A stretch of DNA of 13,022 nt, taken from contig JAGWUK010000026.1 in the NCBI GenBank assembly GCA_028868455.1, positions 1 through 13,022 on the forward strand. Direction: 5' to 3'. The DNA comes from Burkholderiales bacterium (GTDB lineage: Bacteria > Pseudomonadota > Gammaproteobacteria > Burkholderiales > Burkholderiaceae_D). The notes beneath the pieces are model-generated. The model was given only the letters and a program-made list of their open reading frames with translations, was not told the origin of the DNA and made no database searches. Numbering within the stretch: the stretch's first letter is position 1; each line of letters begins with the position of its first letter. Positions 1 to 8,182 of the stretch are shown one piece after another. The position numbers were made by a program, and so were the translations under genes.

Positions 1-84
1 TTATAGAGAGGCGACTTGCTAATTGCAAGCCCCTTTGCAAAAAATAACCTGGGCGACAAGAGGCGGGGGGCTTGAGCAGGCTCA

Positions 85-113
85 CTGAGTGGTGAACGAC
101 TGTGACGTATAAT
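85..113 (+). promoter_or_regulatory. Promoter of the UbiH-family gene
   Basis: A perfect TATAAT lies at 108-113. The best -35 at 17 bases spacing is a weak CTGAGT (85-90). A transcript would start near 120, about 30 bases before the ATG at 151. The -10 overlaps an upstream in-frame ATG at 112, so that ATG cannot be the start for this promoter. An imperfect palindrome, TGAGC-AG-GCTCA (73-84), sits just upstream of the -35 position and could bind an activator; that is speculation. Confidence 0.55.
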
Positions 114-150
114 GAGCCGGTTAAGGCATCCGTGGCGAAGAGCAAAAGGT

Positions 151-1344
151 ATGGCAAATCTGGTCGAATTAACTGATATCTGTATTGTAGGGAATGGTGC
201 GGTCGGCAAAGCGGCAGCGCTGGGATTTGCGCAAGCCGGGTTGAAAGTCCGCTTGCTTTGCCGGAGCGCGGATGAGGTACAAAAGTCCGGCAGTTGGGAT
301 GTCCGCGTATTTGCCTTGAATCACGTAGCGCATGATTTGCTTTCGTCGCTGAAGGTCTGGGATGCGCTGGATCTGGCGCGGGTGGAAGCTGTGACTGCGA
401 TGCAGGTTAATGGAGGCAGTGCCACTGACGCCGGTAAGTTGGGGCTGGACGCTTACGGCGCCTGTGTGAATGAATTGGCGTGGATCGTCGAAGACCGCAA
501 TTTGAATCAGGCACTGGATACAGCAATTAAATTTTCTCAAAATCTGACGGTCGTGACGGGGGGGGCGCAACAATTGCGGTTGCACGATGCTTATGCGGAA
601 TTGCGCCTGGAAAGTGGTGAGGCTATCCATGCTTCTTTGGTGATTGGCGCTGACGGTGCACAATCGTGGTTGCGTGGTCAGTGCGATATCGGCCTGGATT
701 ACCGGGCGTATGGGCAAAAAGGCGTCGTCACTAATTTTGAATGCGAAAAACCGCATCACGGCGTAGCGCATCAGTGGTTTGTAGAAGAGCAGGGCATCAT
801 CGCGCTGTTACCTTTACCAGGACAAAGAGTGTCACTGGTGTGGTCGGCACCGGATGCGCTGGCACAGCAACTCATGAATGAACCTTTGTCGGCACTGGTA
901 CACCGGCTGGAAGAAGTTTGTTTGCCCGTCCTGGGACATTTGACTCCGGTGTTGCCGGAAGATATCAAGGCGTTTCCGCTGACACTGATGAAGCCGCATA
1001 GCTGTATCGCGCCGCGCGTTGCGCTGGTTGGCGATGCGGCGCACGTGGTGCATCCTTTGGCTGGCCATGGCATGAATCTGGGATTTGGTGATGTGAATGC
1101 TTTGCTGGATATTGTCAAAAAGCGTGAAACCTATCGCGATTGTGGTGATGCGCGTGTACTGGAGCGATACCAGCGTGTACGTAAGGAAGAAGTGATGTTG
1201 ATGCAGCTGGCGACCGATGGCCTGGCGCGTCTGTTTGCGTCCGATCTGGTGCCAGTGCGCATGATGCGCAATATGGGAATGAACTTACTGGATCGTTTGC
1301 CGCTCTTAAAGAAAAAAATGGTAGCGCATGCATTAGGTAAGTAG
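151..1344 (+). CDS. UbiH/UbiF/COQ6-family FAD-dependent monooxygenase
   Basis: Flavoprotein aromatic hydroxylase of 397 residues, probably hydroxylating the ring of a ubiquinone precursor at the inner face of the membrane. Visible motifs: the N-terminal dinucleotide-binding GNGAVG (residues 14-19), the mid-protein GADGAQS (166-172) containing the conserved Asp-Gly pair, and the FAD ribose-binding GDAAH (294-298) running into HPLAGHGMNLG, which is characteristic of the UbiH/UbiF/VisC family. Length fits the family (about 390-410). ATG at 151 is preferred over the ATG at 112, which lies inside the -10 box; a purine-rich AAAAGG directly precedes 151. Sequence alone does not decide between UbiH, UbiF and UbiI-type regiospecificity. 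A run of eight G (558-565) lies within the frame. The next gene is dsbC, 121 bases on. Confidence 0.88.
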   Translation: MANLVELTDICIVGNGAVGKAAALGFAQAGLKVRLLCRSADEVQKSGSWDVRVFALNHVAHDLLSSLKVWDALDLARVEAVTAMQVNGGSATDAGKLGLDAYGACVNELAWIVEDRNLNQALDTAIKFSQNLTVVTGGAQQLRLHDAYAELRLESGEAIHASLVIGADGAQSWLRGQCDIGLDYRAYGQKGVVTNFECEKPHHGVAHQWFVEEQGIIALLPLPGQRVSLVWSAPDALAQQLMNEPLSALVHRLEEVCLPVLGHLTPVLPEDIKAFPLTLMKPHSCIAPRVALVGDAAHVVHPLAGHGMNLGFGDVNALLDIVKKRETYRDCGDARVLERYQRVRKEEVMLMQLATDGLARLFASDLVPVRMMRNMGMNLLDRLPLLKKKMVAHALGK

Positions 1345-1404
1345 TTGGTGATAAGCGAAACCAGGTTGGCTCCTGACTTTGCGGTCACCTTGGCATCATC
1401 ATGC

Positions 1405-1436
1405 AGGATCGTGTTGATCCTCGTGTTGATCCTTTT
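1405..1436 (+). repeat. 12-base tandem repeat forming alternative hairpins before dsbC
   Basis: CGTGTTGATCCT occurs twice head to tail (1410-1421, 1422-1433). AGGATC at 1405-1410 can pair with GATCCT of either copy (1416-1421 or 1428-1433). The second copy is followed by a T4 run (1433-1436). The layout resembles a weak terminator with an alternative fold between the hydroxylase gene and dsbC. The stem is only six pairs, so function is uncertain. Confidence 0.4.
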
Positions 1437-1465
1437 AAACAGTGAATAAAGAAAAGAGTTTGGCG

Positions 1466-2197
1466 ATGAAGTTGATCAGATTGGTAATGGCGATGTGCCT
1501 TGGCTTGTCCGGGCTGGCGATGGCAGAAACAGCACAGGAAACTGCCGTAAAAAAATTATTGGAGCCGCGTCTCGGTGCGCACGTTAAGGTGGATTCGATT
1601 TCCAAAACGCCGTATGGCGGTTTGTATGAAGTACGTGTGGGTTCAGACATTATTTATACCGACGAAAAGGCGCAGTATCTGTTTGTCGGTAATGTGATCG
1701 ATAGTCAGTCTGGTACCAACTACACGCGCAGCAGAACGGATGAACTCAATCGGATTAAATTTTCCGAGTTGCCATTCGACTCAGCCGTCAAAATGGTCAA
1801 AGGCAACGGCAAGCGCGTCATTGCCGTCTTTGAAGATCCTAACTGCGGCTATTGCAAACGCTTACGCAAGACATTGGCAGGCATGGACAACATTACGGTT
1901 TACACATTCATGTATAACATTTTGTCCGAAGATTCCGCTGTGAAATCAAAAAACATCTGGTGCTCACCAGATCGTAACAAAGCCTGGGATGAGTGGATGG
2001 TGAATGGCAAAGCAGCGCCAGTGGCTGCGGCAAATTGTTCGACGCCGAATGAGAAAATTTATGCGCTGGGTCAGAAATTGCGCATCAATGGCACACCGGC
2101 CATTTTCTTCGCTGATGGCTCCCGTATTCCGGGCGCGGTCGATGCTCAGGGGCTGGAGGCAAAATTCGCCAGTCTGAGTACGGTCAAAGCGCATTAA
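1466..2197 (+). CDS. dsbC: Thiol:disulfide isomerase DsbC
   Basis: Periplasmic disulfide isomerase of 243 residues that reshuffles wrong disulfides and is normally kept reduced by DsbD. It has a signal peptide (residues 1-20, cleavage likely after AMA), an N-terminal DsbC dimerisation domain (about 21-85, containing the TPYGGLYEV stretch) and a thioredoxin-like domain with active site C127-G-Y-C130. The cis-proline loop is Thr210-Pro211. Cys166 and Cys191 match the structural disulfide of the DsbC C-terminal domain. The ATG at 1466 is chosen because it gives a clean signal peptide and has GAAAAGAG seven bases upstream; a GTG at 1442 would add eight residues. It may be read with the upstream hydroxylase gene or from its own start; no strong promoter is visible. 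A T7 run follows the stop without a hairpin. Confidence 0.95.
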   Translation: MKLIRLVMAMCLGLSGLAMAETAQETAVKKLLEPRLGAHVKVDSISKTPYGGLYEVRVGSDIIYTDEKAQYLFVGNVIDSQSGTNYTRSRTDELNRIKFSELPFDSAVKMVKGNGKRVIAVFEDPNCGYCKRLRKTLAGMDNITVYTFMYNILSEDSAVKSKNIWCSPDRNKAWDEWMVNGKAAPVAAANCSTPNEKIYALGQKLRINGTPAIFFADGSRIPGAVDAQGLEAKFASLSTVKAH

Positions 2198-2218
2198 GTT
2201 TTTTTCGCACCCGTGCAC

Positions 2219-2797
2219 ATGTGGACCGGGATACTGCTTGCTGCCGGGCGGGGTAGTCGCTTCGACCCCGCTGGAACGCGCAATAAATTATTGCAGACGC
2301 TGGACGATAACCGCAGCCTCGCTGAATGCAGTGCCGCGGCTTTGTTATCGCAGATCACCGATGTGCTGGTTGTTGTGCGGCCTGACAGCGATGTATTGGC
2401 AAATCGCCTGGCGCAACCGGGTTGCCAGACCACGATCTGTGTGACGGCAGATCAGGGGATGTCGGCGTCGCTGAAGCACGCTTTGCAATTACGCAGCGCG
2501 AGTCGGGGCTGGATCATTGCGCTGGCCGACATGCCTTTTGTTCAGACTGCAACGATCCGGGCCTTGCTGTCGGCCATGCAAAACGGCGCTGACATTGCTG
2601 TCCCCGTTTATCAGGGGCGGCGTGGCAATCCTGTCGGATTCTCTCAAAAATATCTGCCACAGTTGTTGACGCTGCATGGCGATCAGGGGGCGCGTCGCTT
2701 ATTGCAGCAATTTGCCGTGCATGAAGTGCTTGTCGACGATGCAGGTATTCACCGCGATATTGACTTCCCGGCCGATTTGGCTGCGTCGCAGGGCTGA
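2219..2797 (+). CDS. MobA/MocA-like nucleotidyltransferase (NTP_transf_3)
   Basis: A 192-residue single-domain enzyme of the MobA-like NTP transferase family, closest in pattern to MocA, which transfers CMP to molybdopterin for xanthine-dehydrogenase-type enzymes. Motifs: the nucleotide-binding loop LLAAGRGSRF near the N terminus with a following Lys; ALADMPFV with the metal-binding Asp104; GNPVGF (136-141); GDQGARRLL; and a C-terminal DIDFPADL. Substrate (CTP or GTP; molybdopterin or a sugar phosphate) is inferred. No molybdenum-cofactor or xanthine dehydrogenase gene is in view. The start is uncertain: ATG 2219 gives the usual short lead into the LLAAG loop, a GTG at 2213 is in frame, and neither has a good ribosome binding site. 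It starts 21 bases after dsbC, so co-transcription is likely. An imperfect palindrome with core CACATGTG covers the start codon. Confidence 0.75.
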   Translation: MWTGILLAAGRGSRFDPAGTRNKLLQTLDDNRSLAECSAAALLSQITDVLVVVRPDSDVLANRLAQPGCQTTICVTADQGMSASLKHALQLRSASRGWIIALADMPFVQTATIRALLSAMQNGADIAVPVYQGRRGNPVGFSQKYLPQLLTLHGDQGARRLLQQFAVHEVLVDDAGIHRDIDFPADLAASQG

Positions 2798-3265
2798 ACT
2801 TCTTCTTTCGATAAAATACTGACGGCGCGATGGTAGGACTGGCGCAAAGTCACGTCAGCAGTGCGTTAGCGCCATGTCGTGCAACTCGGACGACGTGTGG
2901 CGTCCTGGTTGCGATGGCTCGTCGGAAATGCACACAACATTTTGTCTGTCGACATCGCTGACTTTCCTGGCAACGGGAGTTTTCTCAGCCGCAAAGAAAG
3001 ATCCGCCAAGGCGAAACAAGTGTGCGTCAGTTCTGAGCGAATTAAGCGATATGAATTCGTCACTTGCGATCAGCGAACTTTCAATGAATTAATACCAGTT
3101 ACGTTCAGATATATCTAAGCATACGATTTAGCCCTAGAATAGCGGTTTTGTTTTATTTGACAGAGTATCAGTGCACCTTGCCAAAAAAGACACTTGCCGC
3201 TCAGAGGTTGGTGTGATGTGCAGTGGGTTCGCTGCATCTGTCGTTTTTATTGAGAAGTTGGATTG
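2798..3265. other. 468-base stretch without a convincing gene
   Basis: Several short frames exist here (for example 2874-3092 and 2879-3118 on +), but none has a recognisable motif, a ribosome binding site or a clear protein-like composition. Sites seen: a TAAAAT -10-like box at 2812-2817 with no good -35; inverted arms GGCGC/GCGCC at 2841-2845 and 2869-2873; a perfect 10-base palindrome AGATATATCT at 3107-3116; TTGACA at 3157-3162 with no -10 at the right distance; and a weak stem TGCAG/CTGCA followed by a T5 run near 3242. It may hold regulatory DNA, a small RNA or gene remnants. Confidence 0.5.
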
Positions 3266-3718
3266 ATGAATAATCTGAATCAGACACTGGTGATCCGTCT
3301 TGGCTTTCTCGGCCTGGTGCCTTTTGTTTTGCTGACTCTGGCGTGCTGGCTGGTGCATCCGGACTGGCTGGGGTATTTCATCAAGGCGCAACTGGCTTAC
3401 GGGATTGTGATTTTGTCGTTTCTCGGCGGCCTGCATTGGGGCGTCACGATCATGGCCGGTGCTCAGGATCACGAAGAAGCGCGCCGTGCCTTGATCTGGG
3501 GTGTGATTCCAACCTTGATTGCCTGGTGTTCATTAATCAATATGGGTTTTGGTTTTTTGGTGCAGGTGATCGGTTTTATCGCTGCCTATAAAATCGACAA
3601 ACGCCTGTATCAAAGCTATGCGATTCCGGAGTGGTTCATCAACCTGCGCCTGCAGTTGACGCGTGTCGTCGTTACCGCGCAAATTTTCACTTTCATTGCT
3701 GCCAATGTGCGCAGCTAA
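3266..3718 (+). CDS. DUF3429 family membrane protein
   Basis: A 150-residue inner-membrane protein of unknown function. Hydrophobic segments lie at about 13-30, 41-60, 76-92 and 94-109, with a possible fifth at 131-146. The second contains LSFLGGLHWG (50-59), the hallmark of DUF3429. A short charged loop (67-75) separates helices two and three. The ATG at 3266 is preceded by GAGAAG at a workable distance; the TTG just before it is unlikely to be used. The M61 peptidase gene begins 38 bases downstream, so the two are probably co-transcribed. I can propose no biochemical role. Confidence 0.8.
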   Translation: MNNLNQTLVIRLGFLGLVPFVLLTLACWLVHPDWLGYFIKAQLAYGIVILSFLGGLHWGVTIMAGAQDHEEARRALIWGVIPTLIAWCSLINMGFGFLVQVIGFIAAYKIDKRLYQSYAIPEWFINLRLQLTRVVVTAQIFTFIAANVRS

Positions 3719-3756
3719 GACCTTACCTGTTATCCGTATTTGAAAGATCGTTCCGC

Positions 3757-5643
3757 ATGAAAAAAACGACGAGCAATAAGAGACAAGCTCCTTTGCTGAC
3801 CGCGCTTGCCGGTTCAGCCAGCAAAATTATTTATACGATTGCTCCTAAAGATCTGGCCGGCCATGTGTTTGCGCTGACCATGCAGATTGATGCGCCTGCT
3901 GCCGGCGGACAGATTCTGAGTTTGCCAGCATGGATACCGGGCAGCTATATGGTCAGGGAATTTTCGCGCAATATCGTGAAGATTACGGCAACAGCAGGCG
4001 GCAAGAAAGTTGCCTTGCGCAAGCTTGACAAACACACATGGCAAGCGGCGCCATGCACGGAAGCATTGATCGTCAGTTACGAAGTGTATGCCTGGGATTT
4101 ATCGGTCCGGGCGGCGCATCTGGATCAGAGTCATGGTTTTTTCAATGGCACCAGCGTGTTTTTGTGCGCACAAGGGCAAGAAGAGGTTGCGCATATCGTC
4201 GATATTCAGCGTGCCGAAGATGCCGCCTGTAAAAGCTGGCGTGTGGCGACCGCTTTGCCGGAATTAAAAGCAAAACGCTATGGTTTCGGCACCTATATCG
4301 CCGCCAACTATGATGAGCTGATCGATCATCCGGTCGAGATGGGCAATTTTGCGTTGGCCAGTTTTGAGGCGCACGGCGTGCCGCATGATTTTGTCGTGAC
4401 TGGCAAAGTCCCGAATCTGGATATGCAGCGCGTAGTCGCCGATGTGAAAAAGATTTGCGAAAGTCAGATTGCGTTTTTTGAGCCACGCAGCAAGCGCGCA
4501 CCGATGGCGCGTTATGTGTTCATGACGATGGTTGTCGGGGAGGGTTATGGCGGTCTCGAGCATCGTGCTTCGACGGCATTGATTTGCAATCGCGGTGATT
4601 TGCCGGTGCTGCATCAGGCGGACATGAGCGACGCGTATCGCGGTTTTCTTGGATTGTGCAGCCATGAGTATTTCCACACCTGGAACGTCAAACGTATCAA
4701 ACCTGCTGCGTTTGCCAGCTACGATTTGCGTCGCGAAAACTATACGAGCTTGCTGTGGTTGTTCGAAGGTTTCACCAGTTATTACGATGATCTGATGCTG
4801 GTGCGCGCCGGGCTGATTGATGAAGCGGCCTATCTGAAGCTGATCAGCAAGACGATCAACACGGTAACGCGTGGCAGTGGCCGTCTGAAACAAAGCGTGG
4901 CGGAATCGAGCTTCGATGCCTGGACCAAATATTATCGTCAGGACGAAAATTCGCCGAATGCGATCGTTAGCTATTACACCAAGGGTTCGCTGGTTGCGCT
5001 GGGTCTGGATTTGACGTTGCGCGCCGAGACGGCAGGAAAATATTCTCTGGACGATGTCATGCGTGCTTTGTGGCAGCAATTTGGCCGCGATTTTTACCAA
5101 AAGTTTGCAACTGGCGAGCAACAGGGTTTGCCCGAAGACGCGATAGAAAGCATTGTCTTGCAACTGACCGGCGTCAACATCAAACGCTTCCTCGATCGTT
5201 ATGTGCGCGGGACCGATGATGTGCCGCTGGCAAAATTATTCGAGGCGTTTGGCGTGGCCTGCAATCCGGCGGGAAAATCCGCCAGACCGGCATTGGGTGT
5301 ACGTGTGGTGAAGGACGGCAATGATTGCAAACTGGCGAATGTGTACGAAGGCCGCGCCGCGCATCTGGCCGGTTTGTCTGCCGGAGATGTGCTGATCGCG
5401 ATCAATGATTTGCGTGTCACGGCTGCTGATGCGGCCGATGGCTTGGCGAGTGCGCTGAGTCGTTATCGCGTTGGGGAAACCTTGCAATTGCACGCTTTCC
5501 GCCGCGACGAGTTGTTGGTCGTGCAGGCGACTTTGCAAGGTGACGATATGCCTTCGTCCACCTTGAGTGTGCAGCAGAATGCCAGGGCGCCGTTGGCAGC
5601 ATATCGTCCCAGTGTTCAAAAGCTGCGTCGGAAATCAGTGTAA
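3757..5643 (+). CDS. M61 family metallopeptidase with PDZ domain
   Basis: A 628-residue zinc aminopeptidase of MEROPS family M61 (glycyl aminopeptidase type). Order: N-terminal beta-rich M61_N domain (about 25-195), gluzincin catalytic domain with H303-E-Y-F-H307 followed by TWNVKRIKP, third zinc ligand Glu337 in LFEGFTSYYDD, then a C-terminal PDZ domain (about 512-595, with AGLSAGDVLIAIND). The N terminus has Lys but no hydrophobic signal core, so the enzyme is probably cytoplasmic. The ATG at 3757 has GAAAGA nine bases upstream; the frame is open further upstream but overlaps the preceding gene. It likely trims peptides with N-terminal small residues; the physiological substrate is unknown. 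A strong hairpin and T run follow the stop. Confidence 0.93.
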   Translation: MKKTTSNKRQAPLLTALAGSASKIIYTIAPKDLAGHVFALTMQIDAPAAGGQILSLPAWIPGSYMVREFSRNIVKITATAGGKKVALRKLDKHTWQAAPCTEALIVSYEVYAWDLSVRAAHLDQSHGFFNGTSVFLCAQGQEEVAHIVDIQRAEDAACKSWRVATALPELKAKRYGFGTYIAANYDELIDHPVEMGNFALASFEAHGVPHDFVVTGKVPNLDMQRVVADVKKICESQIAFFEPRSKRAPMARYVFMTMVVGEGYGGLEHRASTALICNRGDLPVLHQADMSDAYRGFLGLCSHEYFHTWNVKRIKPAAFASYDLRRENYTSLLWLFEGFTSYYDDLMLVRAGLIDEAAYLKLISKTINTVTRGSGRLKQSVAESSFDAWTKYYRQDENSPNAIVSYYTKGSLVALGLDLTLRAETAGKYSLDDVMRALWQQFGRDFYQKFATGEQQGLPEDAIESIVLQLTGVNIKRFLDRYVRGTDDVPLAKLFEAFGVACNPAGKSARPALGVRVVKDGNDCKLANVYEGRAAHLAGLSAGDVLIAINDLRVTAADAADGLASALSRYRVGETLQLHAFRRDELLVVQATLQGDDMPSSTLSVQQNARAPLAAYRPSVQKLRRKSV

Positions 5644-5658
5644 ATATCAATACTGGCT

Positions 5659-5738
5659 GGGAGTATGAGTGTTCATGCCATTGAAGCGCAGATTTTAAGT
5701 GCGCTTCAATGGCATTTGAATGGATACTCCCCTTTTTT
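5659..5738 (+). terminator. Two-tier hairpin terminator after the M61 gene
   Basis: The inner stem is a perfect 16-base inverted repeat, ATGCCATTGAAGCGCA (5675-5690) with its complement at 5700-5715, around a 9-base loop. Outside it, GGGAGTAT (5659-5666) pairs with ATACTCCC (5724-5731) across a symmetric 8-by-8 internal loop. A T6 run (5733-5738) follows, so it should terminate + strand transcripts. Read on the minus strand, trpC transcripts would meet the same hairpin, but without a T run after it. Confidence 0.85.
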
Positions 5739-5772
5739 AATGCTTGTTTGCCTGGAAGCTGACAGGTGGCAA

Positions 5773-6573
5773 TCAGAAGAACAGGTTTCGTAATTCCTGC
5801 CCCGGATTGTCTGCCCGCATAAATGCCTCACCGACCAGAAAACCATGCACATTGGCGGCGCGCATACGCTTGACGTCGTCGCTGTTCATGATGCCGGATT
5901 CGGTGATCACCAATTTGTCCGGCGATAAACGCGGCAACAGACCGATGGTGGTGTCAAGCGTGACTTCAAACGTACGCAGATTGCGGTTGTTGATGCCGAT
6001 CAGATTGGTCTTGAGTTTTAGCGCAGCATCGAGTTCATTGCCGTCATGTACTTCCACCAGCACATCCATGCCCAATTCATGCGCACAGGCTTCGAGCTCC
6101 GCCATCAAGCCATGATCCAGCGCCGACACGATCAATAATATGCAATCCGCGCCCCAGGCGCGCGCCTGATATACCTGATATGGGTCGATCAGAAAATCTT
6201 TGCGTAGTGCAGGAATTGCGCAAGCGGCACGCGCTTGTTGCAGGTAAGCCGGCGCGCCCTGAAAAAACTGTTCATCGGTCAGCACCGACAAACAGGCTGC
6301 ACCGTGTTCCGCATAACTGGCGGCAATGTCCGCAGGGCGAAAGTCGGCGCGCAACACGCCTTTGGATGGCGAGGCTTTTTTGACTTCAGCGATGACACCG
6401 GCTTGACCGGCCTTGATCTTATTGCGCAGACTCGTTTCAAATCCGCGCAATGCAGCGCGTGCAGCTGTATCGCTTTCGACATCGCTGCGCAGGCTGGCGA
6501 ACGATTGATAGCGTTTGGCGGCAGCGACTTCATCGGCTTTGACTGCCAGGATTTTATTCAGAATATCGGCCAT
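5773..6573 (-). CDS. trpC: Indole-3-glycerol phosphate synthase TrpC
   Basis: A 266-residue (beta/alpha)8 barrel enzyme that closes CdRP to indole-3-glycerol phosphate, with loss of CO2 and water, in tryptophan synthesis. Motifs: [12 protein letters not shown] (61-72) with the substrate-binding Lys, LRKDFLID (123-130) with the catalytic Lys125, VEVH with Glu174, GINNRNL (193-199) and the phosphate-site TESGI (224-228). Length is right for a monofunctional enzyme with no TrpF fusion. Last gene of the trpE-G-D-C array. It starts only two bases after the trpD stop, and its ribosome binding site AAGGGAG lies in the trpD 3' end, so translation is probably coupled. Confidence 0.97.
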   Translation of the reverse strand: MADILNKILAVKADEVAAAKRYQSFASLRSDVESDTAARAALRGFETSLRNKIKAGQAGVIAEVKKASPSKGVLRADFRPADIAASYAEHGAACLSVLTDEQFFQGAPAYLQQARAACAIPALRKDFLIDPYQVYQARAWGADCILLIVSALDHGLMAELEACAHELGMDVLVEVHDGNELDAALKLKTNLIGINNRNLRTFEVTLDTTIGLLPRLSPDKLVITESGIMNSDDVKRMRAANVHGFLVGEAFMRADNPGQELRNLFF

Positions 6574-6575
6574 GC

Positions 6576-7613
6576 TTATGCTCCCTTGCCGAGTTGCTGC
6601 GTCACTTCCACCAGTTGATTCAGTTTGGCGAGAGCGGCACCCGACGCAATCGCTGCCTGCGCTTTTTTGACGCCGTCAGCAATAGAACCGGCGATGCCAG
6701 CACCATACAACGCCGTGCCCGCATTCAGACTGACGATGTCGGTTGCAGCACCAGCGACGTTGTTCATCACTTCCAGAATTTTCGCTTTCGATTCTTCGGC
6801 ACCCGATACTTTGAGCTGACGATTCGAGACCATGTTGAGGCCGAAGTCTTCGGGATGAATATCGTATTCACGAATTTCGCCATTCACCAGTTCACCCACC
6901 ATCGTTGGCGCACCGAGCGAGACTTCATCCATATTGTCGCGGCCCCAGACCACCAGCGCATGTTGCGCGCCGAGGCGTTGCAATACGCGCACCTGAATGC
7001 CGACCAGATCCGGATGAAACACCCCCATCAGAATATTCGGTGCAGCCGCCGGATTGGTCAGCGGGCCGAGAATATTAAAAATCGTCCGCACACCCAGTTC
7101 TTTACGCACCGGGGCGGCATGCTTCATGGCCGCATGGTGATTCGGTGCAAACATAAATCCTATGCCGGTTTGCGCGATGGATTGGGCAATTTGTTCTGGT
7201 TTCAGATTGATGTTGACGCCCAGCGATTCGAGCACGTCAGCACTGCCGGAAGACGACGAAACGCTACGTCCGCCATGTTTCGCCACGCGCGCACCCGCGG
7301 CGGCGGTCACGAACATGGAGGCGGTGGAAATATTGAACGTATGCGCACCATCACCGCCGGTGCCAACGATATCGATTAAATGATCCGTATTGACCATCGG
7401 TACTTTGGTAGAGAATTCACGCATGACCTGCGCTGCTGCCGTGATTTCGCCGATGCTTTCTTTCTTCACGCGTAATCCCATGGTCAGCGCCGTAATCATC
7501 ACCGGTGACATGTCGCCGCTCATGATTTTGCGGAACAGATACAGCATTTCATCATGAAAAATTTCGCGATGCTCGATCAGGCGCGTCAGTGCTTCTTGTT
7601 GAGAGATAGTCAT
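6576..7613 (-). CDS. trpD: Anthranilate phosphoribosyltransferase TrpD
   Basis: A 345-residue enzyme joining anthranilate and PRPP to phosphoribosyl-anthranilate. Motifs: PRPP loop GTGGDG (84-89), NISTAS (94-99), the [15 protein letters not shown] stretch (112-126), and the second metal site Asp229-Glu230 in NMDEVSLG. The usual basic residue in the SVSS-K/R-SGSAD motif is Ser here. It is monofunctional, without a fused TrpG domain. Its ATG overlaps the trpG stop by four bases (ATGA), a classic arrangement for re-initiation. It lies between trpG and trpC. Confidence 0.97.
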   Translation of the reverse strand: MTISQQEALTRLIEHREIFHDEMLYLFRKIMSGDMSPVMITALTMGLRVKKESIGEITAAAQVMREFSTKVPMVNTDHLIDIVGTGGDGAHTFNISTASMFVTAAAGARVAKHGGRSVSSSSGSADVLESLGVNINLKPEQIAQSIAQTGIGFMFAPNHHAAMKHAAPVRKELGVRTIFNILGPLTNPAAAPNILMGVFHPDLVGIQVRVLQRLGAQHALVVWGRDNMDEVSLGAPTMVGELVNGEIREYDIHPEDFGLNMVSNRQLKVSGAEESKAKILEVMNNVAGAATDIVSLNAGTALYGAGIAGSIADGVKKAQAAIASGAALAKLNQLVEVTQQLGKGA

Positions 7614-8182
7614 GATGGAGTTCCAGTCAAAAAGTTTTTCAGCAAGGCATGGCCATGCTCGGACAAGATGGATTCAGGATGGAATTGCACGCCCTGCAGA
7701 TCAAACTGTTTATGGCGTACGCCCATGATTTCGCCATCGTCGGTCCATGCCGTGACCTCCAGACAATCGGGCAAGGTGGCGCGTTCTATGGCCAGCGAGT
7801 GATAACGCGTAACGGTGTAAGGACTTGGCAAGTCGCGGAATACGCCGACGCCAGTGTGGGCGATCAGCGATGTCTTTCCGTGCATGACTTGCTTGGCACG
7901 GATGATGTTGCCACCATACGCCGCGCCGATACTTTGATGTCCGAGACAGACGCCCAGCATAGGAATCTTGCCAGCAAACCGTTCAATCACCGGCACTGAA
8001 ATACCGGCTTCATGTGGCGTGCATGGCCCTGGCGAAATGCAGATGTGATCCGGATTCAATGCGGCAATTTCATCCAGCGTGATTTCATCATTGCGATAGG
8101 TGCGCACATCTTCACCCAGCTCGGCAAAATACTGGACCAGGTTGTAGGTAAAGGAATCGTAGTTGTCGATCATGAGTAGCAT
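7610..8182 (-). CDS. trpG: Anthranilate synthase glutaminase subunit TrpG
   Basis: A 190-residue class I glutamine amidotransferase that supplies ammonia to TrpE. The catalytic triad is visible: Cys79 in MLGVCLGHQ, and His168 and Glu170 in VQFHPES. The oxyanion-side ISPGPCTP (49-56) and the N-terminal [13 protein letters not shown] are typical of the TrpG/PabA family. Because many bacteria share one subunit between anthranilate and aminodeoxychorismate synthases, it may also serve PabB; this is inferred. The ATG follows the trpE stop directly (TAAATG). The likely ribosome binding site GGAG lies in the trpE end. A second in-frame ATG three codons in (8173) is possible. Confidence 0.96.
   Translation of the reverse strand: MLLMIDNYDSFTYNLVQYFAELGEDVRTYRNDEITLDEIAALNPDHICISPGPCTPHEAGISVPVIERFAGKIPMLGVCLGHQSIGAAYGGNIIRAKQVMHGKTSLIAHTGVGVFRDLPSPYTVTRYHSLAIERATLPDCLEVTAWTDDGEIMGVRHKQFDLQGVQFHPESILSEHGHALLKNFLTGTPS

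Noticed and set aside
112..150. Upstream ATG extending the hydroxylase by 13 residues
   Set aside because: The ATG overlaps the TATAAT box at 108-113, so it would not be on the transcript, and the extra Arg-rich residues do not fit the family N terminus.
2199..2205. T7 run after dsbC as an intrinsic terminator
   Set aside because: No GC-rich stem precedes it.
3157..3162. Perfect TTGACA upstream of the DUF3429 gene
   Set aside because: No -10-like hexamer is found 16-18 bases downstream, so I do not call it a promoter.
4264..5163. 299-codon minus-strand open frame
   Set aside because: It lies wholly opposite the M61 peptidase, whose catalytic motifs are intact. No motif or ribosome binding site; a shadow of codon bias.
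6594..7379. 261-codon plus-strand open frame
   Set aside because: It lies opposite trpD, with His/Arg-rich low-quality composition and no recognisable domain.
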